Positions 44,758 through 56,419 of a stretch of 64,000 nt of DNA are shown here, in pieces. Source of the DNA: Telluria beijingensis (GTDB lineage Bacteria > Pseudomonadota > Gammaproteobacteria > Burkholderiales > Burkholderiaceae_D); NCBI RefSeq assembly GCF_030770395.1, contig NZ_CP132480.1, positions 1,035,115 to 1,099,114 on the forward strand, written 5' to 3'. Position numbers and translations under genes: made by a program. The notes beneath the pieces are model-generated. The model saw only the letters and a list, made by a program, of their open reading frames with translations, was not told the DNA's origin and did no database searches. Position 1 is the stretch's first letter, and every line of letters starts with the position of its first letter.

Positions 44758-45693
44758 ATGCTGAAACAACGAACCATCAAGGAACTGGTCCGCACCACGG
44801 GTGTCGGCCTGCATTCCGGCCGCAAGGTCGAGCTGACCCTGCGCCCGGCCGCGCCCGATACCGGCATCGTGTTCCGCCGCGTCGACATGGACCCGATCGT
44901 GGCCATCCCGAGCTCGGCCGACGTGGTCGGCGATACCCGCATGGCCTCGGTGCTGATCAAGGACAATGCCCGCGTGTCGACGGTCGAACACGTGATGTCG
45001 GCTTGCGCCGGCCTGGGCATCGACAACCTCGTCATCGACGTCACCGCCGAGGAAATCCCGATCATGGACGGTTCGGCATCGTCCTTCGTGTTCCTGCTGC
45101 AGCAGGCCGGCGTCGAAGAGCAGGCGTCGCTGCGCAAGTTCATCCGCGTGCTCAAGGACGTCGAAGTGCGCCAGGGCACGGGCGCGAACGAGAAATGGGC
45201 GCGCCTGTCGCCGCACAACGGCTACAAGCTCGATTTCTTCATCGAATTCAACCACCCGGCGGTGGACGGCACCATGCAGCGCGCCACCGTCGATTTCGGC
45301 GACATCACCTATGTGCGCGACGTGGCGCGCGCCCGCACCTTCGGCTTCATGCAGGACGTCGAAAGCCTGCGCGGCATGGGCCTGGCGCGCGGCGGCTCGT
45401 TCGAGAACGCGATCGTGATGGACGAGTACCGCATCCTGAATACCGACGGGCTGCGCTACGAGGACGAATTCGTGCGTCATAAAATCCTGGATGCGATCGG
45501 CGATCTGTACCTGGTCGGGCATCCGCTGCTTGCCAGTTATACGGCCCATAAATCGGGGCATGCGCTCAATAACGACCTGCTGCGGGCCTTGCTGGCGCAG
45601 CCGGATGCGTACGAGATCGTGACCTTCGACGAGCTGGGGACGGCGCCGCCGTCGTATGTGCGTCAGATGACGCGCGAGTGGGCGCAGAGTTGA
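44758..45693 (+). CDS. lpxC: UDP-3-O-acyl-N-acetylglucosamine deacetylase LpxC
   Basis: A 311-residue zinc amidase catalysing the committed step of lipid A synthesis. Zinc ligands are His78 (STVEHVMSA), His241 and Asp245 ([16 protein letters not shown]); the catalytic Glu lies beside His78 and another His in HKSGHALNN. The N-terminus [11 protein letters not shown] matches the family start, so ATG 44758 is firm even though there is no Shine-Dalgarno site and the -10 box is 6 bases away. Confidence 0.97.
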   Translation: MLKQRTIKELVRTTGVGLHSGRKVELTLRPAAPDTGIVFRRVDMDPIVAIPSSADVVGDTRMASVLIKDNARVSTVEHVMSACAGLGIDNLVIDVTAEEIPIMDGSASSFVFLLQQAGVEEQASLRKFIRVLKDVEVRQGTGANEKWARLSPHNGYKLDFFIEFNHPAVDGTMQRATVDFGDITYVRDVARARTFGFMQDVESLRGMGLARGGSFENAIVMDEYRILNTDGLRYEDEFVRHKILDAIGDLYLVGHPLLASYTAHKSGHALNNDLLRALLAQPDAYEIVTFDELGTAPPSYVRQMTREWAQS

Positions 45694-45849
45694 TATAGCT
45701 GGGGTTGCTGGCTGCTCTTGGGACTTGGGTTCCCGCCTTCGCGGGAACGACATGCTGAGAGCGTAGGCCGAGGGTTGGTGTTGCGATATGTCGCTTGCCT
45801 GAAGACCGTCATTGCCGCGTAGGCGGCAATCCAAGTTCTTCGCCAACCA
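45694..45849. repeat. Inverted pair of REP-like palindromes between lpxC and dciA
   Basis: Copy A, TTGGGTTCCCGCCTTCGCGG and on to 45757 (from 45725), and copy B in the opposite direction (45807-45840, CGTCATTGCCGCGTAGGCGG and onward). Each is an imperfect hairpin with GTTCCCGC / GCGGGAAC or ATTGCCGC / GCGGCAAT arms. Two relatives lie at 56074-56182. They may also end the converging lpxC and dciA transcripts. Confidence 0.7.
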
Positions 45850-46341
45850 TTATCGCCGTTTCGCCGCCAGCGCCCTGAGCGCCGCCACCAGGTCGCGGTT
45901 CTGCTGCGTTTCCGGCAGCGATTCCGCCAATTCCTCGAATGCCTGCACCGCGCGCGGCGGCAGTTCGAGCGTGCGCATCTCGGGCCTGTCGGGCAGGGCG
46001 CGCGTCACCTGCAGCTTGATCCGGGTCGATTCCACCTGCCAGCCGCGCTGCACCAGCGTCGCCTGCAGCTTCGGCATCAGCTGCTTGAGTCGGGCCGCCA
46101 GCGCCGAGCTGGGCACAGCCAGGATCAATACGCCCTCCTGGAACGACAGCACATCGCAGTTATGAAAGATCGCCGGCAGCGCCGCCGCGCAGTCGGCCTG
46201 CAGGCGCGCCATGCGGCCCACGGCCGGCAGCAGGCTGGCCATGCGGTCGTTGGCGCGCAGGAAATCGGTGGCGGCGTGCGAGGTCTTTCGGGTACTGGTG
46301 CCGAAGATGTGGAAGGGGCGATTGGAAGGAAGGGACGACAT
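45850..46341 (-). CDS. dciA: DciA-like protein (DUF721), replicative helicase loader
   Basis: A 163-residue protein with a DUF721/KH-like core (ILAVPSSALAARLKQLMPKLQATL-type segment near residues 75-105) and a charged helical tail. DciA loads or recruits DnaB helicase in bacteria without DnaC; its place between lpxC and secA is common in betaproteobacteria. ATG 46341 lies 7 bases after a minus-strand extended -10 (TGGTATGGT) with TTGCAA 16 bases upstream, so the mRNA may be leaderless; ATG 46353 is an alternative but falls in the -10. Confidence 0.8.
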   Translation of the reverse strand: MSSLPSNRPFHIFGTSTRKTSHAATDFLRANDRMASLLPAVGRMARLQADCAAALPAIFHNCDVLSFQEGVLILAVPSSALAARLKQLMPKLQATLVQRGWQVESTRIKLQVTRALPDRPEMRTLELPPRAVQAFEELAESLPETQQNRDLVAALRALAAKRR

Positions 46342-46348
46342 TCCCGGG

Positions 46349-46377
46349 ACCATACCACAGTGGGGGCGGTTTGCAAT
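46349..46377 (-). promoter_or_regulatory. Probable dciA promoter, near-leaderless
   Basis: On the minus strand TTGCAA, 16 bases, TATGGT preceded by TGG (extended -10). The predicted start is 0-1 base before ATG 46341. Confidence 0.45.
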
Positions 46378-46414
46378 GCCGGACTGCCAATATGGGCCGC
46401 CGCGCAGGCTAAAC

Positions 46415-46443
46415 TTGTCTTTCATAAATATAGTTCCTACAAT
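46415..46443 (+). promoter_or_regulatory. Sigma-70 promoter of the AlgI/AlgJ-like pair
   Basis: TTGTCT (46415-46420), a 17-base spacer, TACAAT (46438-46443). Predicted start near 46450, giving a leader of about 13 nt to ATG 46463 or 49 nt to ATG 46499. Confidence 0.65.
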
Positions 46444-46498
46444 ACCGGCGCAGGTTGAATCGATGGCGCGTCGCTGTCGTCCGAACGCGCCCATCCCG

Positions 46499-47887
46499 AT
46501 GCTCTTCTCCTCGATCGTTTTCCTGTTCTTCTTCCTGCCGTCTTTCCTGGTGCTGTACTACCTGCTGCCATGGAAGAACGCCGTCCTGCTGCTGGGCAGC
46601 CTGATTTTCTATGCCTGGGGCGAGCCGGGCTTCGTGCTGCTGCTGATGCTGTCGGCCGTGCTCAACTATGGCGCCGGCATGGCGATCGCGCGCGACCGCG
46701 GGCGCGCCAAGGCCTGGCTGGCGGCCGGCGTCACCGTCAACCTGGCCCTGCTGGCCTGGTTCAAGTATGCGGGCTTCCTCGCCGAGGCGATCAGGACCGC
46801 CACCGCCGCCGACTTCCCGGTGCCGCACATCACCTTGCCGCTCGGGATTTCCTTCTTCACCTTCCAGGGCATTTCCTACCTGGTCGACGTCTACCGCGGC
46901 GAAGTCACGGCCCAGTCCAGCTTCCTGCGCTTCGCCACCTATAAAGCCCTGTTCCCGCAGCTGATCGCGGGCCCGATCGTGCGCTACCGCCAGATCGCGG
47001 GCGAGATGGGCAAGCGCGTCATCACCAACGAGCGCATGCTGGCCGGCTTCCAGATCTTCGCGCTCGGCCTGGCGCAGAAAGTCCTGATCGCCAATACACT
47101 GGCGCTGCCGGCCGACCGCCTGTTTGGCGCCGTGCACGCCGACCTGTCGGCGCCCACGGCCTGGCTCGGCCTGCTGTGCTACACCTTGCAGATCTACTAC
47201 GACTTCTGCGGCTACTCGAACATGGCGATCGGTCTGGCCCATATGCTGGGCTTCAGCTTCCCGCCCAACTTCGACCGGCCGTATTCGGCGCGCTCGATGA
47301 CCGAATTCTGGCAGCGCTGGCACATCAGCCTGTCGACCTGGTTCCGCGACTACCTGTACATCCCGCTCGGCGGCAACCGGCGCGGCCCGCTGCGCACCTA
47401 TTTCAACCTGGGCCTGGTATTCCTGCTGTGCGGCCTGTGGCATGGCGCGGCCTGGACCTTCGTGATCTGGGGCTGCTGGCACGGCGCCTGGCTGATCGTC
47501 GAGCGCATGGGCGTCAAGGCGGGCCTGGACCGCCTGCCGCGGGTGCTGGCCCAGGCCTGGACCCTGGTGCTGGTGATGCTGGGCTGGGTCTGGTTCCGGG
47601 CGCCGGATGCCGCGTCGGCGCTGACGTATTTCGGCGCCCTGGCCGGCGCCAGCGCCAACCCCTTCGGTCATCCGTGGCAGGCCGAGATCGGGTCGATGGA
47701 ACTGACCGCCATCGCCATCGGCCTGGCGGGTGCGCTGCTGCCGACCGGCCACGCGCCGGGCGGACTGGTGCGCCGCTACAGCCAGGGCCGCTGGCGCTAT
47801 CTGCCGCTGGCCGCGCTGAGCGTCGCCCTGTGCGCCTGCGCGCTCGCGAGCGGCACCTACAATCCCTTCCTTTATTTCCGGTTCTGA
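46499..47887 (+). CDS. MBOAT-family O-acyltransferase, AlgI-like
   Basis: A 462-residue polytopic membrane protein of the MBOAT family. It opens MLFSSIVFLFFFLPSFLVLYY as AlgI does; PLGISFFTFQGISYLVDVYRG, YYDFCGYSNMAIG, and the catalytic His in LCGLWHGAAWTFVIWG follow. AlgI-type proteins pass acetyl groups across the inner membrane for O-acetylation of exported polysaccharide. ATG 46499 fits the family start but lacks a ribosome site; ATG 46463 with AGG 8 bases upstream would add 12 residues. Followed after 3 bases by an AlgJ-like partner. Confidence 0.9.
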   Translation: MLFSSIVFLFFFLPSFLVLYYLLPWKNAVLLLGSLIFYAWGEPGFVLLLMLSAVLNYGAGMAIARDRGRAKAWLAAGVTVNLALLAWFKYAGFLAEAIRTATAADFPVPHITLPLGISFFTFQGISYLVDVYRGEVTAQSSFLRFATYKALFPQLIAGPIVRYRQIAGEMGKRVITNERMLAGFQIFALGLAQKVLIANTLALPADRLFGAVHADLSAPTAWLGLLCYTLQIYYDFCGYSNMAIGLAHMLGFSFPPNFDRPYSARSMTEFWQRWHISLSTWFRDYLYIPLGGNRRGPLRTYFNLGLVFLLCGLWHGAAWTFVIWGCWHGAWLIVERMGVKAGLDRLPRVLAQAWTLVLVMLGWVWFRAPDAASALTYFGALAGASANPFGHPWQAEIGSMELTAIAIGLAGALLPTGHAPGGLVRRYSQGRWRYLPLAALSVALCACALASGTYNPFLYFRF

Positions 47888-47890
47888 GCC

Positions 47891-49105
47891 ATGACAGCCT
47901 TTCGCTTGCGCACCCACGCCGCCAGGATCGTCATCCTCGGCTTCCTGGCGCTGCCGCTGCTGGTGACGCTGTTCCAGCCCGCTAACGAGACGGCGGAGCA
48001 GCGCGTGCTGGCGCCTGCCCCCGGCCTGCCCACCAGCGTGGACGAAGCACTCGCCTGGCCGGCCAAGGCCGAAGCCTGGAGCAACGACCACTTCGGCTGG
48101 CGCGACACGATGGTGGAAACGTATGCGCGCCTGCGCCACGACGTGTTCAACCGCTTCCCGACCAACCAGATGATGGCCGGTCGCGGCGACCGTATCTTTT
48201 TGGCTGCGCACAACGACCGCGGCCAGGGCGCGCCGTACACCGCCCTGATCGCCTGCGGCTGGCAATTCGACGACGGCCCGCGCATCGTGAAGGAGCTGGG
48301 GCAGTTTGACCAGGTCTTCCGCGAACGCGGCATCCCGGCGCGGATGCTGATCGCGCCATCCGGTCCGGTGGTCTACAGCGACGAGATGCTGCCCTGGCAG
48401 TCCGAGCGCTGCAAGCCAACCCAGGTGCCGCTGCGCGGCCTGCTGGCCTCGAAGGAGCTGACGCCGGAGGCGCGCGCCCGCATCTACTTCCCGTTGAGCG
48501 AGATGTGGGCGATGCGCGAGCGTGTCGAGTTCTTCCCGAAGACCCACTTCCATTGGGGCGCCTCCGGCGCCGGCGCCGTCGCCGCGCTGACCGAGCGCCA
48601 ATTCTGGGATCGCGGCGACGATGTCGGCAAGCCGATCCCGTTGGACGCCAAGGTGGGCCCGTCCGACGTCGCCTATCTGTTCACCGGCATCGAGCGCAAC
48701 AGCCTGGCCGACGTGCCCAATTTTGGCGGCACCACGATCGCGCCATGCTTCGGCCCGGACTGCTTCCCCGAACTCAAGCCGATGATGGAGAAGCTGGGCG
48801 TGGTCGGCCGCTACGTCAATAGCGCGCCGGGACTCGGCCCGCGCCTGGTGATCTTTTCCGATTCCTTCGGCTATATGGGCGCGCCGATGTTCGCGCGTTA
48901 CCATCGCGAAGTGGTGTACGTCTCGACCAATGCGCTGGTGCGGTTGGATCCGGCCGAGGTCGAGCAATTGCGCAGACTGATGCTGGCGCCGGGCAGCGAC
49001 GACGAGGTGCTGTTCCTCTACCATGACGCCACCGTCCTGTGGGGCAGGGTGGGGACCGACCTTGCGTTGCTGTTCCCCGAGTCCTTCCCCGAAGCAAATA
49101 AATAA
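47891..49105 (+). CDS. AlgJ/AlgX-like periplasmic acetyltransferase
   Basis: A 404-residue protein anchored by an N-terminal TM/signal segment (about 11-28). The SGNH-like AlgJ/AlgX core shows AEAWSNDHFGWRDTMVETYARLRH, the FFPKTHFHWGASGA block (AlgX has D-x-HW-type residues here) and IFSDSFGYMG with the nucleophile Ser. It takes the acetyl group from the MBOAT partner and transfers it to polysaccharide in the periplasm. Which polymer is unclear; no polymerase or export genes are near. Start is 3 bases after the MBOAT stop. Confidence 0.85.
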   Translation: MTAFRLRTHAARIVILGFLALPLLVTLFQPANETAEQRVLAPAPGLPTSVDEALAWPAKAEAWSNDHFGWRDTMVETYARLRHDVFNRFPTNQMMAGRGDRIFLAAHNDRGQGAPYTALIACGWQFDDGPRIVKELGQFDQVFRERGIPARMLIAPSGPVVYSDEMLPWQSERCKPTQVPLRGLLASKELTPEARARIYFPLSEMWAMRERVEFFPKTHFHWGASGAGAVAALTERQFWDRGDDVGKPIPLDAKVGPSDVAYLFTGIERNSLADVPNFGGTTIAPCFGPDCFPELKPMMEKLGVVGRYVNSAPGLGPRLVIFSDSFGYMGAPMFARYHREVVYVSTNALVRLDPAEVEQLRRLMLAPGSDDEVLFLYHDATVLWGRVGTDLALLFPESFPEANK

Positions 49106-49268
49106 GGGATTCCAAGCAGAAAAACCTTGTTATCTGTGTGCCAAGCCCCAAGTGCGTGTCTGGCGCGCATGATAAAATCAGTGGTTATTTGCCTAACGCG
49201 GTCTTTGGTGCTTATCTCTTTGATATCATCTTGGCTTCTTTTTGCGGCGTATTTTTCAAGAACACAGC

Positions 49269-52055
<2,787 letters not shown>

Positions 52056-52078
52056 GCCGGCGCGTGGTGCGCAGATGA

Positions 52079-52112
52079 AAAACGGCCGGGGCGACCCGGC
52101 CGTTTTCATTTT
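52079..52112 (+). terminator. Rho-independent terminator after secA
   Basis: Perfect 12-bp stem AAAACGGCCGGG / CCCGGCCGTTTT with a GCGA loop, followed by CATTTTT. Confidence 0.95.
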
Positions 52113-52195
52113 TGCTGCGTAACAGAAACCTCGCAGCATCGTCGGGACGCTGGCGTTACAATAACGAATTCGACAATTTTTCCAACGAGATCACC

Positions 52196-53434
52196 ATGGC
52201 CGTCAATTCCCCCCTGCCAGTCGCCGCCGACCTGAAGCCCGTCAACGGTGTCGAGATCGGCTTTGCCGAAGCCGGCATCAAGAAGCCGAACCGCAAGGAC
52301 ATCCTGATCATGAAGCTGGCCGAAGGCGCGACCGTCTCCGGCGTGTTCACCCTGAACCGCTTCTGCGCCGCGCCGGTACAGGTCAGCAAGGCCAACCTGG
52401 ACGCCGTGAAGAACGGCGCCGCGCCGATCCGCGCGCTGGTGGTCAATACGGGTAATGCCAACGCTGGCACCGGCGAGCAGGGCCTGGCCAATGCGCAGGC
52501 CACCTGCCTTGAGGTGGCCAAGCTGCTGGGCCTCGAGGCCGGCCAGGTGCTGCCATTCTCGACCGGCGTGATCCTGGAACAGCTGCCGATGCAGAAGCTG
52601 CTGGCAGGCCTGCCGGCCGCCGCCACGAGCCTGAAGGCGGACAACTGGTTCAACGCCGCCGAGGCGATCATGACCACCGACACCCAGCCGAAGGCTGCCT
52701 CGCGCACCGTCACCATCGGCGGCCAGGAGGTGACCATGACCGGCATCAGCAAGGGCGCCGGCATGATCAAGCCGAATATGGCGACCATGCTCGGCTACCT
52801 GGCGATCGACGCCAAAGTGGCGCAGCCGGTGCTGGATGAACTGGTCCAGCACGCGGCCGACCATTCGTTCAATGCGATCACCATCGACGGCGATACTTCG
52901 ACCAACGATTCCTTCATCGTGATCGCGACCGGCACTGGCGGATTGAATGTCGACAGCGCCAGCGGCGCCGACTACGAAGCGCTGAAGGAAGCCGTCACCG
53001 ACATCTCGCGCAACCTGGCGCAGCAGATCATCCGCGACGGCGAAGGCGCGACCAAGTTCATGACCATCACGGTCGATGAAGGCCGCGATGTTGCCGAATG
53101 CCGCAAGATCGCCTACGCGATCGCCCACTCGCCGCTGGTCAAGACCGCCTTCTTCGCGTCCGACCCGAACCTGGGCCGCATCCTGGCCGCGGTCGGCTAT
53201 GCCGGCGTGGACGACCTCGACGTCACCAAGCTCGACCTGTACCTGGACGATGTCTGGGTGGCGAAAGCAGGTGGCCGCAATCCGGACTACAAGGAAGAAG
53301 ACGGTCAGCGCGTGATGAAGCAGTCCGAGATCACGGTGCGCGTCAAGCTGGCCCGCGGCGACGCCACGGCCACCGTCTGGACCTGCGACCTGTCGCACGA
53401 CTACGTCTCGATCAACGCCGACTACCGTTCCTGA
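52196..53434 (+). CDS. argJ: Bifunctional ornithine acetyltransferase/N-acetylglutamate synthase ArgJ
   Basis: A 412-residue Ntn-type enzyme of arginine synthesis that moves the acetyl group from N-acetylornithine to glutamate. Self-cleavage occurs before Thr197 in [36 protein letters not shown] and [11 protein letters not shown] are conserved. ATG 52196 has GAG upstream; TACAAT at 52157-52162 is a likely -10. The stop overlaps the DUF815 start (TGATG), giving an argJ-DUF815-mutT unit. Confidence 0.96.
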   Translation: MAVNSPLPVAADLKPVNGVEIGFAEAGIKKPNRKDILIMKLAEGATVSGVFTLNRFCAAPVQVSKANLDAVKNGAAPIRALVVNTGNANAGTGEQGLANAQATCLEVAKLLGLEAGQVLPFSTGVILEQLPMQKLLAGLPAAATSLKADNWFNAAEAIMTTDTQPKAASRTVTIGGQEVTMTGISKGAGMIKPNMATMLGYLAIDAKVAQPVLDELVQHAADHSFNAITIDGDTSTNDSFIVIATGTGGLNVDSASGADYEALKEAVTDISRNLAQQIIRDGEGATKFMTITVDEGRDVAECRKIAYAIAHSPLVKTAFFASDPNLGRILAAVGYAGVDDLDVTKLDLYLDDVWVAKAGGRNPDYKEEDGQRVMKQSEITVRVKLARGDATATVWTCDLSHDYVSINADYRS

Positions 53435-54324
53435 TGACGCCGCTGGATCAATTCCTGCGGCGGGCGGAGGGCCTGCTCGAGCGCCTGGAGGCGGTGCTGC
53501 CGCCCGCCACGGCGCGCGAGCCCGACTGGAAGCGCAGCTTCGCCTTCCGCTGGCGCCGTCGCCCGAATGGCGGCGGCAACTACCTGCAGCCGGTGCTGCA
53601 TGCGTCGACCATCGCCCTGGACGACCTGCATCACGTCGAGGCGCAAAAGCGCCAGATCGAGCAGAACACGCGCCAGTTCGTGGCGCATCGCCCGGCCAAT
53701 AACGTCCTGCTGACCGGCGCGCGCGGCACCGGCAAATCGTCCCTGATCAAGGCCTGCCTGAACGCCTTCGCCGGCCAGGGCCTGCGCCTGATCGAGGTCG
53801 ACAAGGCCGATCTTGCCGACCTGCCCGACATCATCGACCTGGTCGCCGGCCGGCCGGAGCGCTTCGTGGTCTTCTGCGACGACCTGTCGTTCGAAGAAGG
53901 GGAGGCGGGCTACAAGGCCTTGAAGGTGGCGCTCGACGGCAGCATCACGGCGCAGTCGGACAATGTGCTGATCTACGCGACCTCGAACCGGCGCCACCTG
54001 ATGCCCGAGAAAATGTCGGACAATGCCAGCTACCGCCACGGCGAGGATGGCGACCTGCATCCGGGCGAGACGGTCGAAGAGAAGATCTCGCTGTCCGAAC
54101 GCTTCGGCCTGTGGCTGTCCTTCTACCCGTTCCGCCAGGACGACTACCTGGCCATCGTCGGCCACTGGCTGGCCAGCTTCGGCTGCACCGGGCAGCAGAT
54201 CGCCGCCGCGCGGCCGGAGGCCCTGCAATGGGCGCTGCAGCGCGGTTCGCGCTCGGGGCGCGTGGCCTGGCAATTCGCGAAGGACTATGCCGGCAAGCTG
54301 CCGGATGAAACAGCCGATGACTGA
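53434..54324 (+). CDS. AAA-type ATPase of the DUF815 family
   Basis: A 296-residue protein with a P-loop (LLTGARGTGKSSLIKACL, about 91-108), Walker B-like FVVFCDDLSFEEGE, and sensor-1 LIYATSNRRHLMP. DUF815 ATPases are widespread and uncharacterised; genes for them often adjoin argJ and mutT in betaproteobacteria. Both ends overlap neighbours, so it is translationally coupled. No transmembrane part is seen. Confidence 0.9.
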   Translation: MTPLDQFLRRAEGLLERLEAVLPPATAREPDWKRSFAFRWRRRPNGGGNYLQPVLHASTIALDDLHHVEAQKRQIEQNTRQFVAHRPANNVLLTGARGTGKSSLIKACLNAFAGQGLRLIEVDKADLADLPDIIDLVAGRPERFVVFCDDLSFEEGEAGYKALKVALDGSITAQSDNVLIYATSNRRHLMPEKMSDNASYRHGEDGDLHPGETVEEKISLSERFGLWLSFYPFRQDDYLAIVGHWLASFGCTGQQIAAARPEALQWALQRGSRSGRVAWQFAKDYAGKLPDETADD

Positions 54325-54739
54325 TGTGAGCACCAACAAACCGCCGGTCGACGTCGCCGTCGGCATCCTGATGCGCCCCGACGGCGACGTGCTGCTCGGC
54401 CAGCGCCCCGACGGCAAGCCGTATGCGGGCTACTGGGAATTCCCGGGCGGGAAAGTCGAAGCCGGCGAAGACATCTTCGTGGCCCTGCAGCGCGAGTTCA
54501 TGGAAGAACTCGGGGTGCAGGTGGTCAGCGGCGAAGCCTGGTGCTGCGTCGAGCACGTGTACGAGCACGCCCACGTGCGCCTGTATTTCTACATCTGCCG
54601 CGAGTGGCAGGGAGAGCCGCAAAGCCTGGAAGGCCAGGCATTTGCATGGCAGGGCGCCTTCGGTGTCAGCCCGCTGCTGCCGGCCACCATCCCGCTGCTC
54701 GAATGGCTCGACCGGGTGCGGTATCCGGATCAATCTTAA
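54317..54739 (+). CDS. mutT: Nudix hydrolase, MutT (8-oxo-dGTPase) family
   Basis: A 140-residue Nudix protein with a full box GGKVEAGEDIFVALQREFME and the closing ELGV (G-x5-E-x7-RE-U-xEE-x-GU). GYWEFPGGK is typical of MutT, which clears 8-oxo-dGTP to prevent transversions. ATG 54317 overlaps the DUF815 end by 8 bases; ATG 54305 would add four residues. Substrate specificity is assumed from family and context. Confidence 0.85.
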   Translation: MTDVSTNKPPVDVAVGILMRPDGDVLLGQRPDGKPYAGYWEFPGGKVEAGEDIFVALQREFMEELGVQVVSGEAWCCVEHVYEHAHVRLYFYICREWQGEPQSLEGQAFAWQGAFGVSPLLPATIPLLEWLDRVRYPDQS

Positions 54740-54748
54740 GGAACAAGC

Positions 54749-56044
54749 GTGAAAGTCATCATCCTCGGCAGTGGCGTCATCGGAACCGCATCGGCGTATT
54801 TCCTGGCCCAGGCCGGGCATGACGTCACCGTGATCGACCGCCAGCCCGGCGCCGGGATGGAGACCAGCTTCGGCAATGCGGGCGAGATCTCGCCCGGCTA
54901 TGCCACGCCGTGGGCCGGGCCGGGCGTGCCCATGAAAGCCGTCAAATGGCTGGCGATGCAGCACAGCCCCCTCGTCATCCGCCCGAAACTCGATCCGCAG
55001 CAGTGGCGCTGGATCCTGCAGATGCTGGCCAACTGCAATACCCGCAGCTATCAGGTCAACAAGGGCCGCATGGTGCGCCTGGCCGAATACAGCCGCGACG
55101 TGCTGGTGCAACTGCGGCGTGACACCGGCATCAGTTACGACGAGCGCAGCCAGGGTACGCTGCAGCTGTTCCGCACCCAGAAGCAGCTCGACGGCGCGCA
55201 CACCGACACCGAGGTGCTGGAGCGCTCGGGCGTGCCCTACAAGCTGCTAGATCCACAGGGCTGCACGCAGTACGAGCCGGCGCTGGCGCGCGTGCCGGGC
55301 CGGTACCTGGGCGGCCTGCTGCTGCCCAACGACGAGACAGGCGACTGCTTCAAGTTCACCCAGGCGCTGGCCGAACTGGCCAAGGGCCTGGGCGTCAAGT
55401 TTCGGCACGAGGTGAAGATCGAGCGCCTGAACGTCGAGGGCGACCGTGTCGTCGGCGTCGTGACAAACAAGGGCGAGCTCAAGTCGGACACCTTCGTGCT
55501 GGCGCTGGGCAGCTATTCGCCGCTGCTGCTCAGGCAGATCGGCATCCACATCCCGGTCTATCCGGTGAAAGGGTATTCGATCACGGTGCCGATCACCGAC
55601 CCGTCGGGCGCGCCGGAATCGACCGTGATGGACGAGACGTATAAAGTCGCGATCACGCGCCTGGGCGACCGCATCCGCGTCGGCGGCACGGCGGAACTGA
55701 GTGGCTACGACCTGCGCCTGCACCAGGCGCGGCGCGACACGCTCGAACACTCGGTGACCAATCTGTTCCCGGAAGGCGGCGACGTGCGCCAGGCTTCGTT
55801 CTGGTGCGGCCTGCGGCCGATGACGCCGGACGGCACGCCGGTGATCGGACCGACGCCGTACCGCAACCTGTTCCTGAATACGGGCCATGGCACGCTGGGT
55901 TGGACCATGTCGTGCGGGTCGGGGCGGGTGCTGGCGGATCTGCTGTCGGGGAAACAGCCCGAGATCGGGCTGGAGGGCTTGTTCATGGACCGTTATGGTC
56001 GGCGTAACAGGCCGGTAGTGGTGCCGGAGGGGATCAGCCGTTAG
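54749..56044 (+). CDS. dadA: D-amino acid dehydrogenase small subunit (DadA-like)
   Basis: A 431-residue FAD-dependent DAO-family oxidoreductase that oxidises D-amino acids (mainly D-alanine) to 2-oxoacids, passing electrons to the membrane. The FAD motif is [21 protein letters not shown] with [20 protein letters not shown] next; the C-terminal [16 protein letters not shown] and [17 protein letters not shown] close the FAD site. The start is GTG 54749 with AAGGA 6 bases upstream. No dadX racemase is adjacent. It sits between mutT and the yacG block. Confidence 0.93.
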   Translation: MKVIILGSGVIGTASAYFLAQAGHDVTVIDRQPGAGMETSFGNAGEISPGYATPWAGPGVPMKAVKWLAMQHSPLVIRPKLDPQQWRWILQMLANCNTRSYQVNKGRMVRLAEYSRDVLVQLRRDTGISYDERSQGTLQLFRTQKQLDGAHTDTEVLERSGVPYKLLDPQGCTQYEPALARVPGRYLGGLLLPNDETGDCFKFTQALAELAKGLGVKFRHEVKIERLNVEGDRVVGVVTNKGELKSDTFVLALGSYSPLLLRQIGIHIPVYPVKGYSITVPITDPSGAPESTVMDETYKVAITRLGDRIRVGGTAELSGYDLRLHQARRDTLEHSVTNLFPEGGDVRQASFWCGLRPMTPDGTPVIGPTPYRNLFLNTGHGTLGWTMSCGSGRVLADLLSGKQPEIGLEGLFMDRYGRRNRPVVVPEGISR

Positions 56045-56217
56045 CATCTCGTCGTTACCTCCACTGGAGGTAACGACTTCCCGCGGAGGCGGGAACCCAA
56101 GGTTGCCAGAGTCGTCACCGGCGGATGCACTTGTGGCTGCGGTGCCGACTTGGGTTCCCGCCTGCGCGGGAACGACGTGCTGGCAGCAGCGTGTTCCACG
56201 AGCAGCGCCGGGACGCA
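56045..56217. repeat. Compound palindromes and inverted REP-like pair between dadA and yacG
   Basis: A perfect 12-bp hairpin GTCGTTACCTCC / GGAGGTAACGAC (56051-56077, 3-base loop) runs into copy C (56074-56102, GACTTCCCGCGGAGGCGGGA onward). Copy D in the opposite direction (56150-56182, TTGGGTTCCCGCCTGCGCGG onward) lies about 47 bases away. C and D are relatives of the pair at 45725-45840. They lie between converging genes and could end both transcripts. Confidence 0.7.
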
Positions 56218-56400
56218 TCAACGCTCGTTCGGCGCCTCGTCCAATGGATCCGCCGGTGCGGCGCCCGGAATGGTGTACTTCTCCTCGGCCCAGGCGCCCA
56301 GGTCGATCTTCTTGCAGCGTTCGGAGCAGAACGGGCGAAACTTGTTCGCCTCGGTCCACTCGACTTGCTTGCTGCAGGTAGGGCAGGCTACAACGGTCAT
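56218..56400 (-). CDS. yacG: DNA gyrase inhibitor YacG (zinc protein)
   Basis: A 60-residue protein with a zinc-binding CPTC (residues ~6-9) and CSERCK (~25-30), the four-cysteine YacG pattern, then an acidic tail ([10 protein letters not shown]). YacG binds GyrB and blocks DNA binding. ATG 56400 suits the family start MTVVACPTC; upstream TTG would add four residues. It lies 19 bases after zapD on the same strand. Confidence 0.92.
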   Translation of the reverse strand: MTVVACPTCSKQVEWTEANKFRPFCSERCKKIDLGAWAEEKYTIPGAAPADPLDEAPNER

Positions 56401-56419
56401 CGATACTACCAATCAAAAA

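Noticed and set aside
46409..49024. An 871-codon minus-strand frame opposite the AlgI/AlgJ pair
   Set aside because: Shadow frame with biased composition; the plus-strand products have full MBOAT and AlgJ motifs.
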